Notes: generated from the sequence alone by a model not told the origin. 64,000 nt of DNA from Pedobacter sp. PF22-3 (GCF_026239555.1 NZ_JAPIVP010000001.1:434001-498000); one strand, 5' to 3'; shown: positions 27,460 to 36,438, counted from the stretch's first letter. Numbers and translations are program-made.

Positions 27460-28836
27460 ATGAAATTAAAGCAAATATTGAAAGCATTTCTAGCTTTTGT
27501 GATGGCCTTAACAATCCTGGGCTGCAAAAAGGATAAGAACAACGATTTTAAACTTGACAGCCAGGTACAACTGGTCTCTTATTCAATTAACGGTATTGCC
27601 GCTACTATCGACCAAAAAACGGGTGCTATAAGCGTTAATGTTCCTTTTGGTACAGATATTTCAAATTTGACACCTAAGGTGGAAATGCCAGATGGCGCAA
27701 CAAGTTCCATGAATTTTAATAAGCCCATTAATTTTACCGGTGCCGTAGATTTCAGGGTAGTGAATGGAAATGTTTTCAAAGATTATTCAACAACGGTGAA
27801 AATTACCCCACCACTTAAAAGCGTTTCCGTAGGCAGCTTAAAGGCATCCATAAATCACGATAACCGTACCGCAACGTTAATCCTTCCTGATGGAACAGAT
27901 TTATCTGGAATTAAACCTATAATAGAAGCGGAAGCAGATGTTGTGGTTAGTCCGCTAAGTGGCACTGCTCAGAATTTCAGTCAACCCGTAACTTACACTT
28001 TCACCAAGGGCAATTTTACAACAAGTTACCAGGTCACCTTTATCAGCAATTCTGTAAGCGAGTACGCGTTCCTCGGCACAGCAAGTTCAAGATCGACAAT
28101 CACTAACCCTGATGAAAAAGCAGCAAGTGACTGGTTTTTTGCCACCTACCCTACTGCAGACTATATTTCTTTTGGCGCATTGGAAACCGGAAAGCGTCTT
28201 TCTAATTATAAAGTGATCTGGTGGCATTACGATTCTGCACAGGATCTCCCTGCTCAGGCATTGAGTACTGCTAGTTTGAATGCGCTGAAAACCTACCGTA
28301 GCGCAGGTGGAAGTTTACTATTAACATCTTTTGCCGGCAGATATGTGGAAGCATTGGGCTTAGTGCCAGCAGGTAAAGGGCCAAATAACGTTTTTGGCGA
28401 CTTTCTTCCTAACGGCTTTATCGAAAATGGTAGCGATTGGGGTATCTCTTTCAAAGGCAAGGAATCACATCCCATCTTTCAGGGGCTGGAGACCTATGAA
28501 ACCGGGAAAGCCAACCTTTTACAAAAAGGAACATTCAGGCTTAACCATACAGCCTGGTGGTTTCTTCCAGACTGGGGAGGTTACACAAATGGTGCGGGAT
28601 GGCGCCAGCAAACAGGTGGCATAAACCTCGCATCTGAAGCATGGGACGATAACCTTGACGGACGCGTTGGTATTGCGGAATGGCCTCAGACAAATGGTCC
28701 TGGAAATGTAGTCGTAATCACTTTTGGTGCCTATGATTGGTATTCTGAACCTCAAAATGGTGCATCTACCAATAACAGGTTTATCACAAATATTCGCAGA
28801 ATCACCAAAAATGCGATCGACTATCTAAAAAAATAA
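27460..28836 (+). CDS. Surface lipoprotein with Ig-like repeats and DUF4960-like domain
   Basis: 458 residues with a lipoprotein signal (FLAFVMALTILGCKKDKNND). Two similar beta-sandwich segments follow: about 35-115 (VQLVSYSINGIAATIDQKTGAISVNVPFGTDISNLTPKVEM) and 120-195 (KSVSVGSLKASINHDNRTATLILPDGTDLSGIKPIIEAEA), typical of DUF5018-like domains. The C-terminal 250 residues (FLGTASSRSTITNPDEKAASDWFF; VIWWHYDSAQDLP; GSLLLTSFAGRYVEALGL; VVVITFGAYDWYSEP) resemble the DUF4960/ThuA-like fold. It sits in the SusE position; in B. thetaiotaomicron the equivalent gene (BT1761) encodes a levan-binding surface protein. A fructan-binding role is therefore likely but inferred. Confidence 0.75.
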   Translation: MKLKQILKAFLAFVMALTILGCKKDKNNDFKLDSQVQLVSYSINGIAATIDQKTGAISVNVPFGTDISNLTPKVEMPDGATSSMNFNKPINFTGAVDFRVVNGNVFKDYSTTVKITPPLKSVSVGSLKASINHDNRTATLILPDGTDLSGIKPIIEAEADVVVSPLSGTAQNFSQPVTYTFTKGNFTTSYQVTFISNSVSEYAFLGTASSRSTITNPDEKAASDWFFATYPTADYISFGALETGKRLSNYKVIWWHYDSAQDLPAQALSTASLNALKTYRSAGGSLLLTSFAGRYVEALGLVPAGKGPNNVFGDFLPNGFIENGSDWGISFKGKESHPIFQGLETYETGKANLLQKGTFRLNHTAWWFLPDWGGYTNGAGWRQQTGGINLASEAWDDNLDGRVGIAEWPQTNGPGNVVVITFGAYDWYSEPQNGASTNNRFITNIRRITKNAIDYLKK

Positions 28837-28861
28837 ATTCACAATCAAATAATGACATCAT

Positions 28862-30421
28862 ATGGCATTGAAAAGAATATTATTAGCAGGAATGGCGGTT
28901 TCGCTCTTCCTGTCTTGCACCAAAGAAAAAACATACGCCCCGGCGGAGCCTTTTAGCGAAGAGAAATTCAACATCTTCCCGAAACCACAAATCAGCCCTA
29001 ATTCAACTACAGGTCAATCAACAGGCTGGGTTGGCGATGTGATGCCCAGCTATGTGAACGGGCAGTTTGAACTGTTTTTTCTGCATGATGATCCGGATCA
29101 GGTGAAGCAAAGTAGTGCTGGTCAGCATGCTATCCACAAACTAAGCTCCAAAAACCTGCTCGATTTCAGCTATGATGGCGAGATTATTCCGTATGGCAAT
29201 AAATCGACACAAGATAACCTCATTGGCACAGGCTCTATGGTAAAGGCTGGAAATACAAATTACTTTTTCTATACAGGTTATAATGCAAACAACAGTTGGT
29301 TGCAGAATACCAACAGTGCATTTGTAACGGGCAACACCCGCGAAGCGATTATGTATGCCACCAGCAGCACAACTACAGGGTGGACAAAAAAGCCTGGTTT
29401 TGCGCTTAAAGCACCAGACGGCTATGCAACAACAGACTTTAGGGATCCGTATGTATTCTATAACACGGAATTTTCTACCTACTGGATGATGGTGAGTGCT
29501 CAAAAAGACAACAAAGGTGTAATTCTCGTTTACACCAGCAGCGATCCGGCAAGTGATAACTGGCAATTAAGAGGGCCTCTATCGGTTGAAGGTGATTACC
29601 TGATGCTCGAATGTGCGGATGTTTTTAAAATTGATGACAAGTATTTTATGCTTTTTGCAGAAGACTGGAGTTCAACGCCTGGAACCCATTACAGGGTTGC
29701 ATCGTCTTCAGCTGGGCCATGGTTCAAACCAGCAGACGGAATGGATATGTTTGACGGGCATCAGTTTTATGCCGGTAAAACAGCTAGTAATGGTACTGAA
29801 CGTTATGCCTTCGGTTTTGCTCACCGCCGCAATCCGGAAAACGACAATGGTGTTCGCACCTGGGGAGGAAACCTCATCAGTCAGCAAATTACTAAGCTGG
29901 GCAACGATAAGCTTGCAGTAAAAGCCCCAAGTAGCGTGAAAAGTTATTTCAGTAAAGATGCAGATGCTATGGTGAGCGCTCAGATCGGCACCGTTAGCGG
30001 ATCGGCTGGTAACTATACCCTAACCGGAACCTCTTCAGCTTCAGGATACAGGTTTGCAGCGCTAAACGGAACAACTATGGTTAAAGGAAAATTATCTTTA
30101 AGCAATCTTAACGGAACAGCCTCCTTAAACTTTAATGCAAAAACTGATCTGAGCGGATCCTACCAGATCAGGTTCGAACCGGCATCAAATCGCATTGCCG
30201 CCTACAATAATGGCCAGGAAGTTACCCGCGTTCCATTTGTTTTCGAACAGGGAAAAACATACGACTTTAGTATTATCGTGGATGGATCGATAATCGTACT
30301 TTATCTTAACGATCAGGTTGCACTAACAAACAGAAGCTATAGTGCAAAAGGAACGCCATGGTCATTGACTGCTAACAATTTAGAGGTAAAAGTTACTAAT
30401 TTGAAAGTATCAACCCATTAA
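28862..30421 (+). CDS. Divergent GH32 lipoprotein (candidate surface endo-levanase)
   Basis: 519 residues with a lipoprotein signal (LAGMAVSLFLSCTKEK). It has the five-bladed GH32 layout with an aberrant first motif, GWVGDVMPSY in place of WMNDPNG, but the three catalytic acids appear present: Asp in that motif, Asp in FRDPYVF, and Glu in LECADVF. The C-terminal 170 residues form a beta-sandwich (GSYQIRFEPASNRIAAY; TYDFSIIVDGSIIVLYLNDQVAL; LEVKVTNLKVS). GH32 enzymes cut beta-fructosyl bonds. Surface anchoring and its place straight after the SusCD-lipoprotein genes suggest the initial endo-acting enzyme. A binding protein without activity is the alternative. Confidence 0.78.
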   Translation: MALKRILLAGMAVSLFLSCTKEKTYAPAEPFSEEKFNIFPKPQISPNSTTGQSTGWVGDVMPSYVNGQFELFFLHDDPDQVKQSSAGQHAIHKLSSKNLLDFSYDGEIIPYGNKSTQDNLIGTGSMVKAGNTNYFFYTGYNANNSWLQNTNSAFVTGNTREAIMYATSSTTTGWTKKPGFALKAPDGYATTDFRDPYVFYNTEFSTYWMMVSAQKDNKGVILVYTSSDPASDNWQLRGPLSVEGDYLMLECADVFKIDDKYFMLFAEDWSSTPGTHYRVASSSAGPWFKPADGMDMFDGHQFYAGKTASNGTERYAFGFAHRRNPENDNGVRTWGGNLISQQITKLGNDKLAVKAPSSVKSYFSKDADAMVSAQIGTVSGSAGNYTLTGTSSASGYRFAALNGTTMVKGKLSLSNLNGTASLNFNAKTDLSGSYQIRFEPASNRIAAYNNGQEVTRVPFVFEQGKTYDFSIIVDGSIIVLYLNDQVALTNRSYSAKGTPWSLTANNLEVKVTNLKVSTH

Positions 30422-30429
30422 TTCCCTAA

Positions 30430-32391
30430 ATGATGAGCATTAAATTTGATTATAGGATTGATTTGAGGTATATCCTCGGACTGTTTTTATTGGTGGGTGG
30501 ATGCGTACATGCACAGGAAATCGATAGAAAAGCACAGGAATACCGACCTATGTATCATTTCAGTCCGGCAAAAGGATGGATGGGCGACCCGGATGGACTG
30601 GTTCATTACAATAACACTTATCATCTTTTTTGGTGGGGCCATGCCGTTTCAAATGATCTGGTTCACTGGCAGGAAATGCCCAGACCCATGAAAGAAGGAA
30701 TGGGATTTTCTTACTTCAGCGGGTCGGTGGTTGTAGACAGAATGAACACCGGAGGATTTGGAAAGAACAGTATGATCGCTTTCTATACCAAACACCTTCC
30801 CGGGGATTCACTTCCTGAAACACAAGCCATTTCCATCAGTAACAATGAGGGACAAAGTTTTGACTATTACCATGGAAATCCGATTCTGGATATCAATAAA
30901 GTGTTTTTCAGGGATCCACAGGTTTTCTGGTATGAACAGGATAAAAGCTGGAAGATGGTCGTTTCCAGACCTGATGTGCAGCAGGTTCATATTTATCAAT
31001 CATCAGACCTCAAAAACTGGACTTTTTGCAGCAGCTTTGAAGGCTTAGGAGCAAAAAATTCATTTTGGGAATGCCCTGATCTTTTCGAACTCCCAATTGA
31101 AGGAAGCAATAAGAAGAGATGGGTGCTCATCATAGGAAGAGGTCCGAATCGGGTACAGTATTTTGTGGGTGACTTTAACGGACAGACTTTTGTAACAGAT
31201 AAAAAACTTGCAGATTACCTTAGTGTTGGAAAAGGCATTAATGGATCTGTTTTTGAAGATTTTGAGGGCAAAAATTCAAAATGGCCGAAGTTTCAGGAAG
31301 AGCGTGAAAACAAAGCATCTGGTGTGACTGATTATTTAGGTAAGCATTACCTCAGTACAGCAAATGTTACTGGGGCAGTTGTCCGGTCAAAATCTAAGCC
31401 TTTCACAATCAGCAATAAAGCTATTAATTTTTTGTTGATGGGCGGAAATCACCAGGATAGCACCTGTTTAAATCTTTTGGTGGATGGTAAGGTGGTGAAG
31501 ACAACTCATGGTGATAATACCAAGGTATTTAAGTGGAATGGCTGGGATGTACGCCCCTGGATAGGCAAAAATGCACAACTGGAGCTTGTAGATTTGAGTA
31601 AAGATACGACTACCGGATTTATTGCTATCGATCATATCTTATTTTCTGATCAGTTAAGCAATCAACACCTTGAACACGCCCTGTGGCTGGATTACGGGCC
31701 TGATTATTATGCCACCAGAACCTGGAGAGATTATGATAAAAGAAATGGCCTGGCCGACACCGTTCATGCCATAGGCTGGATGGGAAACTGGGACTATGCA
31801 CGCAAGGCGCCGTCAAAATGGGGAAAGGGCTTTCAATCTATTCCCAGGATGATGACTTTAAGAGAAACACCATCCGGATTTAGGGTTTTTCAGCAGCCTA
31901 TACCGCAGCTCGCCCAACTTCGCGATAGTGGTATTCGTCAACAGTTACAGCTAAAAGGTGTTCAATCTATCAAAAACTTTAAGCCTGGTGTGAATTCTTA
32001 TGAACTTGATGCTACATTCACTGCAGGAACCGCTAAGGCATTTGGATTTAACCTGCTCGTTGGTGAAGGCAGAAAACTGGAACTAAGATACGATCCACAG
32101 CTTGGCGAACTTAGCTTGGACAGGCGCAACTGCACCAACTTCATTACGGATACAGCCTTTACAAAATCGTTTGCAAAAAAGTATGCTGTACCCTTAGCTT
32201 TGAATAATGGTAGCCTTCGTTTACATATCTTTATCGATCGTTCTTCGATTGAAATATTCGCGAATAATGGAGAAAAGGTGGTGAGTGCCACAACATTCGC
32301 CGCTGACACTCAATTGGGTCTGGAAACTTTTTCCGAGGGTGGAAATACAAAATTAAATCTCCGGGCTTGGAAACTCAAAAGCATATGGTAA
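30430..32391 (+). CDS. GH32 fructanase with an inserted beta-sandwich domain
   Basis: 653 residues; the N-terminus is hydrophobic with GGCVHAQ, so it is exported. GH32 motifs: YHFSPAKGWMGDPDG (nucleophile Asp), FRDPQVFWY (transition-state Asp) and WECPDLFELP (acid/base Glu). About 150 residues (roughly 275-425) are inserted between the fourth and fifth blades: FEDFEGKNSKW..., AINFLLMGGNHQDSTCLNLLVDGKVVKTTHG, NGWDVRPWIGKNAQLELVD, GFIAIDHILFSD. The insert reads as a carbohydrate-binding-like sandwich; the catalytic text resumes at DYGPDYYATRTW. The C-terminal GH32 beta-sandwich ends with HIFIDRSSIEIFANNGEKVVS. It is probably periplasmic and exo-acting on imported oligosaccharides. It follows the first GH32 gene by 8 nt. 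Confidence 0.88.
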   Translation: MMSIKFDYRIDLRYILGLFLLVGGCVHAQEIDRKAQEYRPMYHFSPAKGWMGDPDGLVHYNNTYHLFWWGHAVSNDLVHWQEMPRPMKEGMGFSYFSGSVVVDRMNTGGFGKNSMIAFYTKHLPGDSLPETQAISISNNEGQSFDYYHGNPILDINKVFFRDPQVFWYEQDKSWKMVVSRPDVQQVHIYQSSDLKNWTFCSSFEGLGAKNSFWECPDLFELPIEGSNKKRWVLIIGRGPNRVQYFVGDFNGQTFVTDKKLADYLSVGKGINGSVFEDFEGKNSKWPKFQEERENKASGVTDYLGKHYLSTANVTGAVVRSKSKPFTISNKAINFLLMGGNHQDSTCLNLLVDGKVVKTTHGDNTKVFKWNGWDVRPWIGKNAQLELVDLSKDTTTGFIAIDHILFSDQLSNQHLEHALWLDYGPDYYATRTWRDYDKRNGLADTVHAIGWMGNWDYARKAPSKWGKGFQSIPRMMTLRETPSGFRVFQQPIPQLAQLRDSGIRQQLQLKGVQSIKNFKPGVNSYELDATFTAGTAKAFGFNLLVGEGRKLELRYDPQLGELSLDRRNCTNFITDTAFTKSFAKKYAVPLALNNGSLRLHIFIDRSSIEIFANNGEKVVSATTFAADTQLGLETFSEGGNTKLNLRAWKLKSIW

Positions 32392-32426
32392 ACGCTAATA
32401 ATTTGAACATATTTTAACTTACAGAA

Positions 32427-33944
32427 ATGGAAATAAAAAGAAATTTATACTTTGGTTTAATCATTGCATCTTTTTTTTATGGATGCGCATCGACAAGGAT
32501 GGTACATCAAAAAAGTTCAGATACGGAACCCTATCGCCCAAAATACCATTTTACACCTAAAGCCCATTGGATGAACGATCCAAATGGAATGGTCTATTTG
32601 AATGGAAAGTACCATTTATTTTTTCAGTACAATCCCGACTCTACCGTTTGGGGGCCTATGCATTGGGCGCATGCAATAAGCAAGGATATGATTCACTGGG
32701 AAGAGCAGCCGATAGCACTCTACCCAGACAACCTTGGAACCATATTTTCAGGCAGCGCGGTCATAGATAAAGATAATACGGCGGGATTTGGTAAAAATGC
32801 GATGGTCGCAATCTTTACTCATCACAACAAGAAAATTGAAGATCAGAAGACAGGACTTCACCAATATCAAAGTCTCGCTTATAGTCTTGATGAAGGCAAA
32901 ACCTGGACGAAGTACAAAGGAAATCCTGTTCTTCCCAATCCGGGTATCTGGGATTTCAGAGATCCGAAGGTAATGTGGCATGCCGCTACCGGAAAATGGC
33001 TCATGACCTTGGCCACAAAAGATCGGATCACATTTTATTCCTCTACTGATTTAAAAAAATGGAGCAAGGAAAGCGAGTTTGGCGAAAAGCTGGGTGCCCA
33101 CGGTGGCGTTTGGGAATGCCCTGATCTATTTCCACTTGAACTTAATGGCAAAACACATTGGATACTCCTGGTAAGCATCAACCCGGGTGGGCCTAATGGT
33201 GGTTCAGCAACGCAGTATTTTACCGGCGATTTTGACGGAAAAACTTTTAAACCAGATTCTGACAAGCAAAAATGGATGGATTATGGCACTGATAACTACG
33301 CTGGTGTCACTTTTTCCAATACAGGTGCAAGAAAAGTGTTGATGGGATGGATGAACAATTGGAACTACGCAAACGTGGTGCCGACTGGTTCCTGGCGGGG
33401 TGCTACTACCCTACCCCGCGATTTATCGCTTAAAAAAGTTGGTGAGGAGATTTATCTTGCTTCGGCTCCTGTTAAGGAAGTTTCTAAGCTGGAAAAGGTA
33501 GTGTTTGAACGCAAAGAATTAACCGGAATTAATTCATTAGATCTTTCTGCAGGTTTAAATGAAGGAAAAGGCACTAAGATTGAAATGCAGGTTAATGGTA
33601 CGGGTGACTTCGGCATCGAGCTTGGAGACGGAAAAAACCAGAAGCTTATCATCGGTTTTGAAAAAAATAAAGGCTATTTTATCGATCGCAGCAAGGCTGG
33701 TAATGGTCAATTTGAGCAGCAATTCGCTGAAAAGCATTTTTCACCGCGTATTTCAAATGCAGATTCTAAAAAAATAATCATTTTTATCGACGCTGCCTCG
33801 GTAGAGCTATTTGCAGACGATGGACTTACTGCAATGACAGAAATATTTTTTCCAATAGAAAAAAACATTTTACTCAAGCTAAAAAGTTCGAAGAAATTGG
33901 ACTTAAAGATGATTAAAGTATCTAGAGTTTCCTCCACAAATTAA
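32427..33944 (+). CDS. Canonical GH32 exo-fructosidase (levanase/inulinase/invertase type)
   Basis: 505 residues with a lipoprotein-like signal (GLIIASFFYGCASTR). All three GH32 motifs are textbook: YHFTPKAHWMNDPNGMVYLNGKYHLFFQYNPDS, FRDPKVMW and WECPDLFPLEL. Also present are TIFSGSAVIDKDNTAGFG and GWMNNWNYANVVPTGSWRGATTLPRDL, and the C-terminal sandwich signature IFIDAASVELFADDGLTAMTEIFFP. The enzyme releases fructose from beta-2,1 or beta-2,6 fructans or from sucrose. Last gene of the operon, followed by a terminator about 220 nt downstream. Linkage preference cannot be read from the sequence. Confidence 0.94.
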   Translation: MEIKRNLYFGLIIASFFYGCASTRMVHQKSSDTEPYRPKYHFTPKAHWMNDPNGMVYLNGKYHLFFQYNPDSTVWGPMHWAHAISKDMIHWEEQPIALYPDNLGTIFSGSAVIDKDNTAGFGKNAMVAIFTHHNKKIEDQKTGLHQYQSLAYSLDEGKTWTKYKGNPVLPNPGIWDFRDPKVMWHAATGKWLMTLATKDRITFYSSTDLKKWSKESEFGEKLGAHGGVWECPDLFPLELNGKTHWILLVSINPGGPNGGSATQYFTGDFDGKTFKPDSDKQKWMDYGTDNYAGVTFSNTGARKVLMGWMNNWNYANVVPTGSWRGATTLPRDLSLKKVGEEIYLASAPVKEVSKLEKVVFERKELTGINSLDLSAGLNEGKGTKIEMQVNGTGDFGIELGDGKNQKLIIGFEKNKGYFIDRSKAGNGQFEQQFAEKHFSPRISNADSKKIIIFIDAASVELFADDGLTAMTEIFFPIEKNILLKLKSSKKLDLKMIKVSRVSSTN

Positions 33945-34262
33945 GCTTGACAATCTTTGTTATAAAATAACGTATGAGAAGATCAATGATGCGCGTATTT
34001 GTTACAATAGGACATCACCTGTGGATCCCAGATCTATTACCGCTGCCGGACACGGCTAAACAATAAGGTCATATCCTAAAACAGAATATTTTTTTCTACC
34101 AGGCACAATAAAAATTAGAAAGTTACGCTTATATACATGAGAGCGTTAATTTAGATTAAACGGGAAGCTGTCTTAAGATAGCTTCCCGTTTTTCATTTTT
34201 CCAGTAATGATTACCTGCTTCATCAAACATCAGGTTTTCAGCAAATTGACGAAGACCGAAAA
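33945..34262. other. 318-nt spacer after the fructan operon
   Basis: Apart from the hairpin terminator near its right end (34161-34193), I see no coding remnant or RNA gene. A 30-codon open stretch at 33974 has no recognisable content. Confidence 0.5.
34161..34193 (+). terminator. Terminator of the fructan operon
   Basis: CGGGAAGCT (34161-34169) pairs with AGCTTCCCG (34180-34188); the 10 nt between can partly extend the stem. T5 follows on the plus strand. It lies between convergent genes and may also stop the astacin-like gene on the minus strand, although the minus-side T-tract is weak. Confidence 0.75.
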
Positions 34263-35093
34263 TTAAATACCATAAATAGTTTTCACCCAGCTGGCATCTT
34301 TGGTGGATGGGGATTTTGTACCAGTCCATGAATTATCGATCCAGGTAGAACCATCTAATCGTGTCGTGGTTGGAAGACTACTATTTATCGCACCATAACC
34401 ATTATATGATCCATAAAGCATTATAGAACTGATATCAAATGTCGTCCCACCATAATTCATACCTGTAAGTTTATTATATCCGGCCTGAGCTGATGCACTT
34501 ATATTATCCCATTTTACTGAAATGAAGGAGTCACGGTCTGCACGTAGCTGCTCGTGGTGTAATCCAATGGCATGCCCTAGCTCATGTACAACGATGCCTT
34601 TAGCTTCCGGATTTGAAAGATTCATCGTGGCCCCGCTAACATAGCCTACCGTACAATTGTTTGCACTCCCAGGTTGTATTGTCAGGTAGTAGCCGGAAGT
34701 TACAGCTTCGAAGATAATTCCGGATTTTGCCGTCCAGTCTGCCATGGCAGTTAATATCGTATTGGTCTGCGCTGTGGTAAATCCAGCGGCAAATCTATAG
34801 GAAACTTTATGGTTCGGCCACTTGTATGCACCAGCTGGTCCATGTCCCTCAGTTGTCACTTCTGGGAGTTTTGTGGTGATTTGTTCATCTGGGATAACCA
34901 TATCGCCATTGAAGATATTTTTATCATTAATCCGCTCATAACTGATCAATGATCCCAAATAATAGCCCTGCCTCAGTTCTACAGTATTTTTTTCCGCTGG
35001 AACATTTAATACATCATTACTCGTTTTTTTACATGCCTGAGTTAGCAATAGCGATCCTGTTAGGAACAGCATAAACAATTTTGTGTTTTTCAT
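34263..35093 (-). CDS. Astacin-like (M12A) zinc metalloprotease lipoprotein
   Basis: 276 residues with a lipoprotein signal (LFLTGSLLLTQACKKTSND). The full astacin zinc signature is present at about residues 165-182, HELGHAIGLHHEQLRADRD (three zinc His, catalytic Glu), followed by the Met-turn DISSIMLYGSY. The catalytic domain starts near residue 90 (WPNHKVSYRFAAGFTTAQTNTILTAMADWTAKSGIIFEAV). The 60 residues between lipobox and catalytic domain are short for a propeptide and may act as one. It is probably cell-surface bound and degrades protein substrates. Monocistronic, convergent with the fructan operon and unrelated to it in function. Confidence 0.92.
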   Translation of the reverse strand: MKNTKLFMLFLTGSLLLTQACKKTSNDVLNVPAEKNTVELRQGYYLGSLISYERINDKNIFNGDMVIPDEQITTKLPEVTTEGHGPAGAYKWPNHKVSYRFAAGFTTAQTNTILTAMADWTAKSGIIFEAVTSGYYLTIQPGSANNCTVGYVSGATMNLSNPEAKGIVVHELGHAIGLHHEQLRADRDSFISVKWDNISASAQAGYNKLTGMNYGGTTFDISSIMLYGSYNGYGAINSSLPTTTRLDGSTWIDNSWTGTKSPSTKDASWVKTIYGI

Positions 35094-35422
35094 AATATTA
35101 ATTTTGTAGTTTTAATACTAAATTAATGTATTTTTTAATATTATAAAATTTAAACACCTTTTTGTTGACATCTTCAGGTTGCCAGCTGATTTTTGGTGAG
35201 TGAATCGAGTACAGCTATCATATCAAAGCATGTGCTGAGCAGGTTCAAAAAATTTTTCGTAAAGAACAGGATTAGCCTTACGTACTATTGATTTGAAATC
35301 ATACAGTGGGATCTAAATTAAGTTATGCCACTATCGCTTATACAGGGTAAATTTTTAAAAAATTGGCCAACGAAAAAAGCCATCAATTAATTTGATGGCT
35401 TTTACTTAGAAAAATGAATACC
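35094..35422. other. 329-nt spacer between minus-strand genes
   Basis: Upstream region of the astacin-like gene and downstream region of the DUF2383 gene. Only the hairpin at 35375-35403 stands out. No coding remnant was recognised. Confidence 0.5.
35375..35403 (-). terminator. Terminator of the DUF2383 gene
   Basis: A perfect 12-bp stem (AAAAGCCATCAA, 35375-35386; TTGATGGCTTTT, 35392-35403) with a 5-nt loop. Read on the minus strand it ends in T6, about 20 nt after the stop codon. Confidence 0.8.
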
Positions 35423-35878
35423 TTAAGCGTGGGCATCTCTTAATGCTTTGATCGCATCATGGCTCGTATTAATGCCTTCCTGTTGTTTTAACAATACCGT
35501 TCTAACATTTTCGCCTAGCTCATTTTCTGCAAGTGCATCACGATATGCTTTTTTAATTGCATCTTCTCCGCGTTCACATTCCGCCAGGATGCTATGCCTG
35601 TCATCGCCACCGAAGGTTGCTTTAATATCAATCCAGGCTCTGTGCAGTGTTCCTAAAATAGTATTCCCATCATCAGGAGTTCCAGCATTTCTGCCCACTA
35701 ACCCTGCAAGTTCTATAACGTTACTGCGGCTATCAGATGATAGTTTATCAAAAGTTGCCTTTAAATCAATGTTTTCTTCTTTTAGATCGGCAGCTGCTTT
35801 ATCAAAACCATCTGCTCTATCATTGTTGATCTGAATCAGATCATTTAAGACTTCAACTGTTTTTTCTGTATTTTCCAT
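35423..35878 (-). CDS. DUF2383/PA2169-family four-helix-bundle protein
   Basis: 151 residues, acidic, no signal peptide, almost entirely helical. The repeated helix texts (VEVLNDLIQINNDRADGFDKAAADL; FDKLSSDSRSNVIELAGLVGRNAG; LHRAWIDIKATFGGDDRHSILAECERGEDAIKKAYRDAL; LKQQEGINTSHDAIKALRD) match the ferritin-like PA2169/DUF2383 family, often induced by stress in Bacteroidota. The two halves contain E/D and H residues where ferritin-like proteins bind metal, but metal binding is not proven. Cytoplasmic. It has its own terminator. Confidence 0.85.
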   Translation of the reverse strand: MENTEKTVEVLNDLIQINNDRADGFDKAAADLKEENIDLKATFDKLSSDSRSNVIELAGLVGRNAGTPDDGNTILGTLHRAWIDIKATFGGDDRHSILAECERGEDAIKKAYRDALAENELGENVRTVLLKQQEGINTSHDAIKALRDAHA

Positions 35879-36120
35879 AGTTTAATATCATTTTTAAATA
35901 CAACAAGGGGGAGCAGAAATATGTTTTAGTGAAGCAAAATAAATCCTCAACATATATTTATAATTAACCAGATTCGTAATAATATATAGCAAACGCATAT
36001 TGACAAGGTTCTATATGGTTATGAAAAGTTCAAATCAGAATTCAAAGCCAAAACCGACTGATTTGCTGTAGCTGTCCTTTTGATTAAAAAATCGTAAGAA
36101 AGCAATGTTGTCTAATTGAT

Positions 36121-36250
36121 AGGATAACCAAAAGCTTTCATTCACGCCCTCATTAGGCCGCCCAGGTCAACCAGCCGAACTGGTATCAATAGTTGTACAA
36201 TGTCAGAAAGTAATGCCAGCTATGCAGCCGGAAGGAATAGTCACCCGTAA
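36121..36250 (+). pseudogene. SDR-family oxidoreductase remnant (C-terminal piece, frameshifted)
   Basis: Within the otherwise empty 560-nt spacer 35879-36438, one frame reads FTPSLGRPGQPAELVSIVVQ (36141 on). The GRPGQPAEL text is the typical C-terminal motif of YhdF-like short-chain dehydrogenases. The next expected block, (S)ESNASYAAG for the usual DASYVTG, appears in another frame from 36200 and stops at 36250. The main Rossmann part is missing. The gene is therefore a decayed fragment with a frameshift. Recognition rests on two short motifs in the right order. Confidence 0.5.
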
Positions 36251-36438
36251 AAAACTTAAGCTGTCGCCGGGAGAAGCATTCATCATCCGGTATCAGCTTA
36301 ACTGAGTTTGATAAAAATTACTAAAAGTTCTTAATCGTTAACGCCCGGGTGATTCCATTCGGCACTTACACCAACGGCCATTTAAACACTAAATAAGATC
36401 TTTTTAAACTTTTTAGCTTTCTAATCGTCTATTTTTAT

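Noticed and set aside
29141..29566. Long minus-strand open frame inside the first GH32 gene
   Set aside because: Its composition (many Cys and Ile runs) and full overlap with a well-supported enzyme mark it as a shadow frame.
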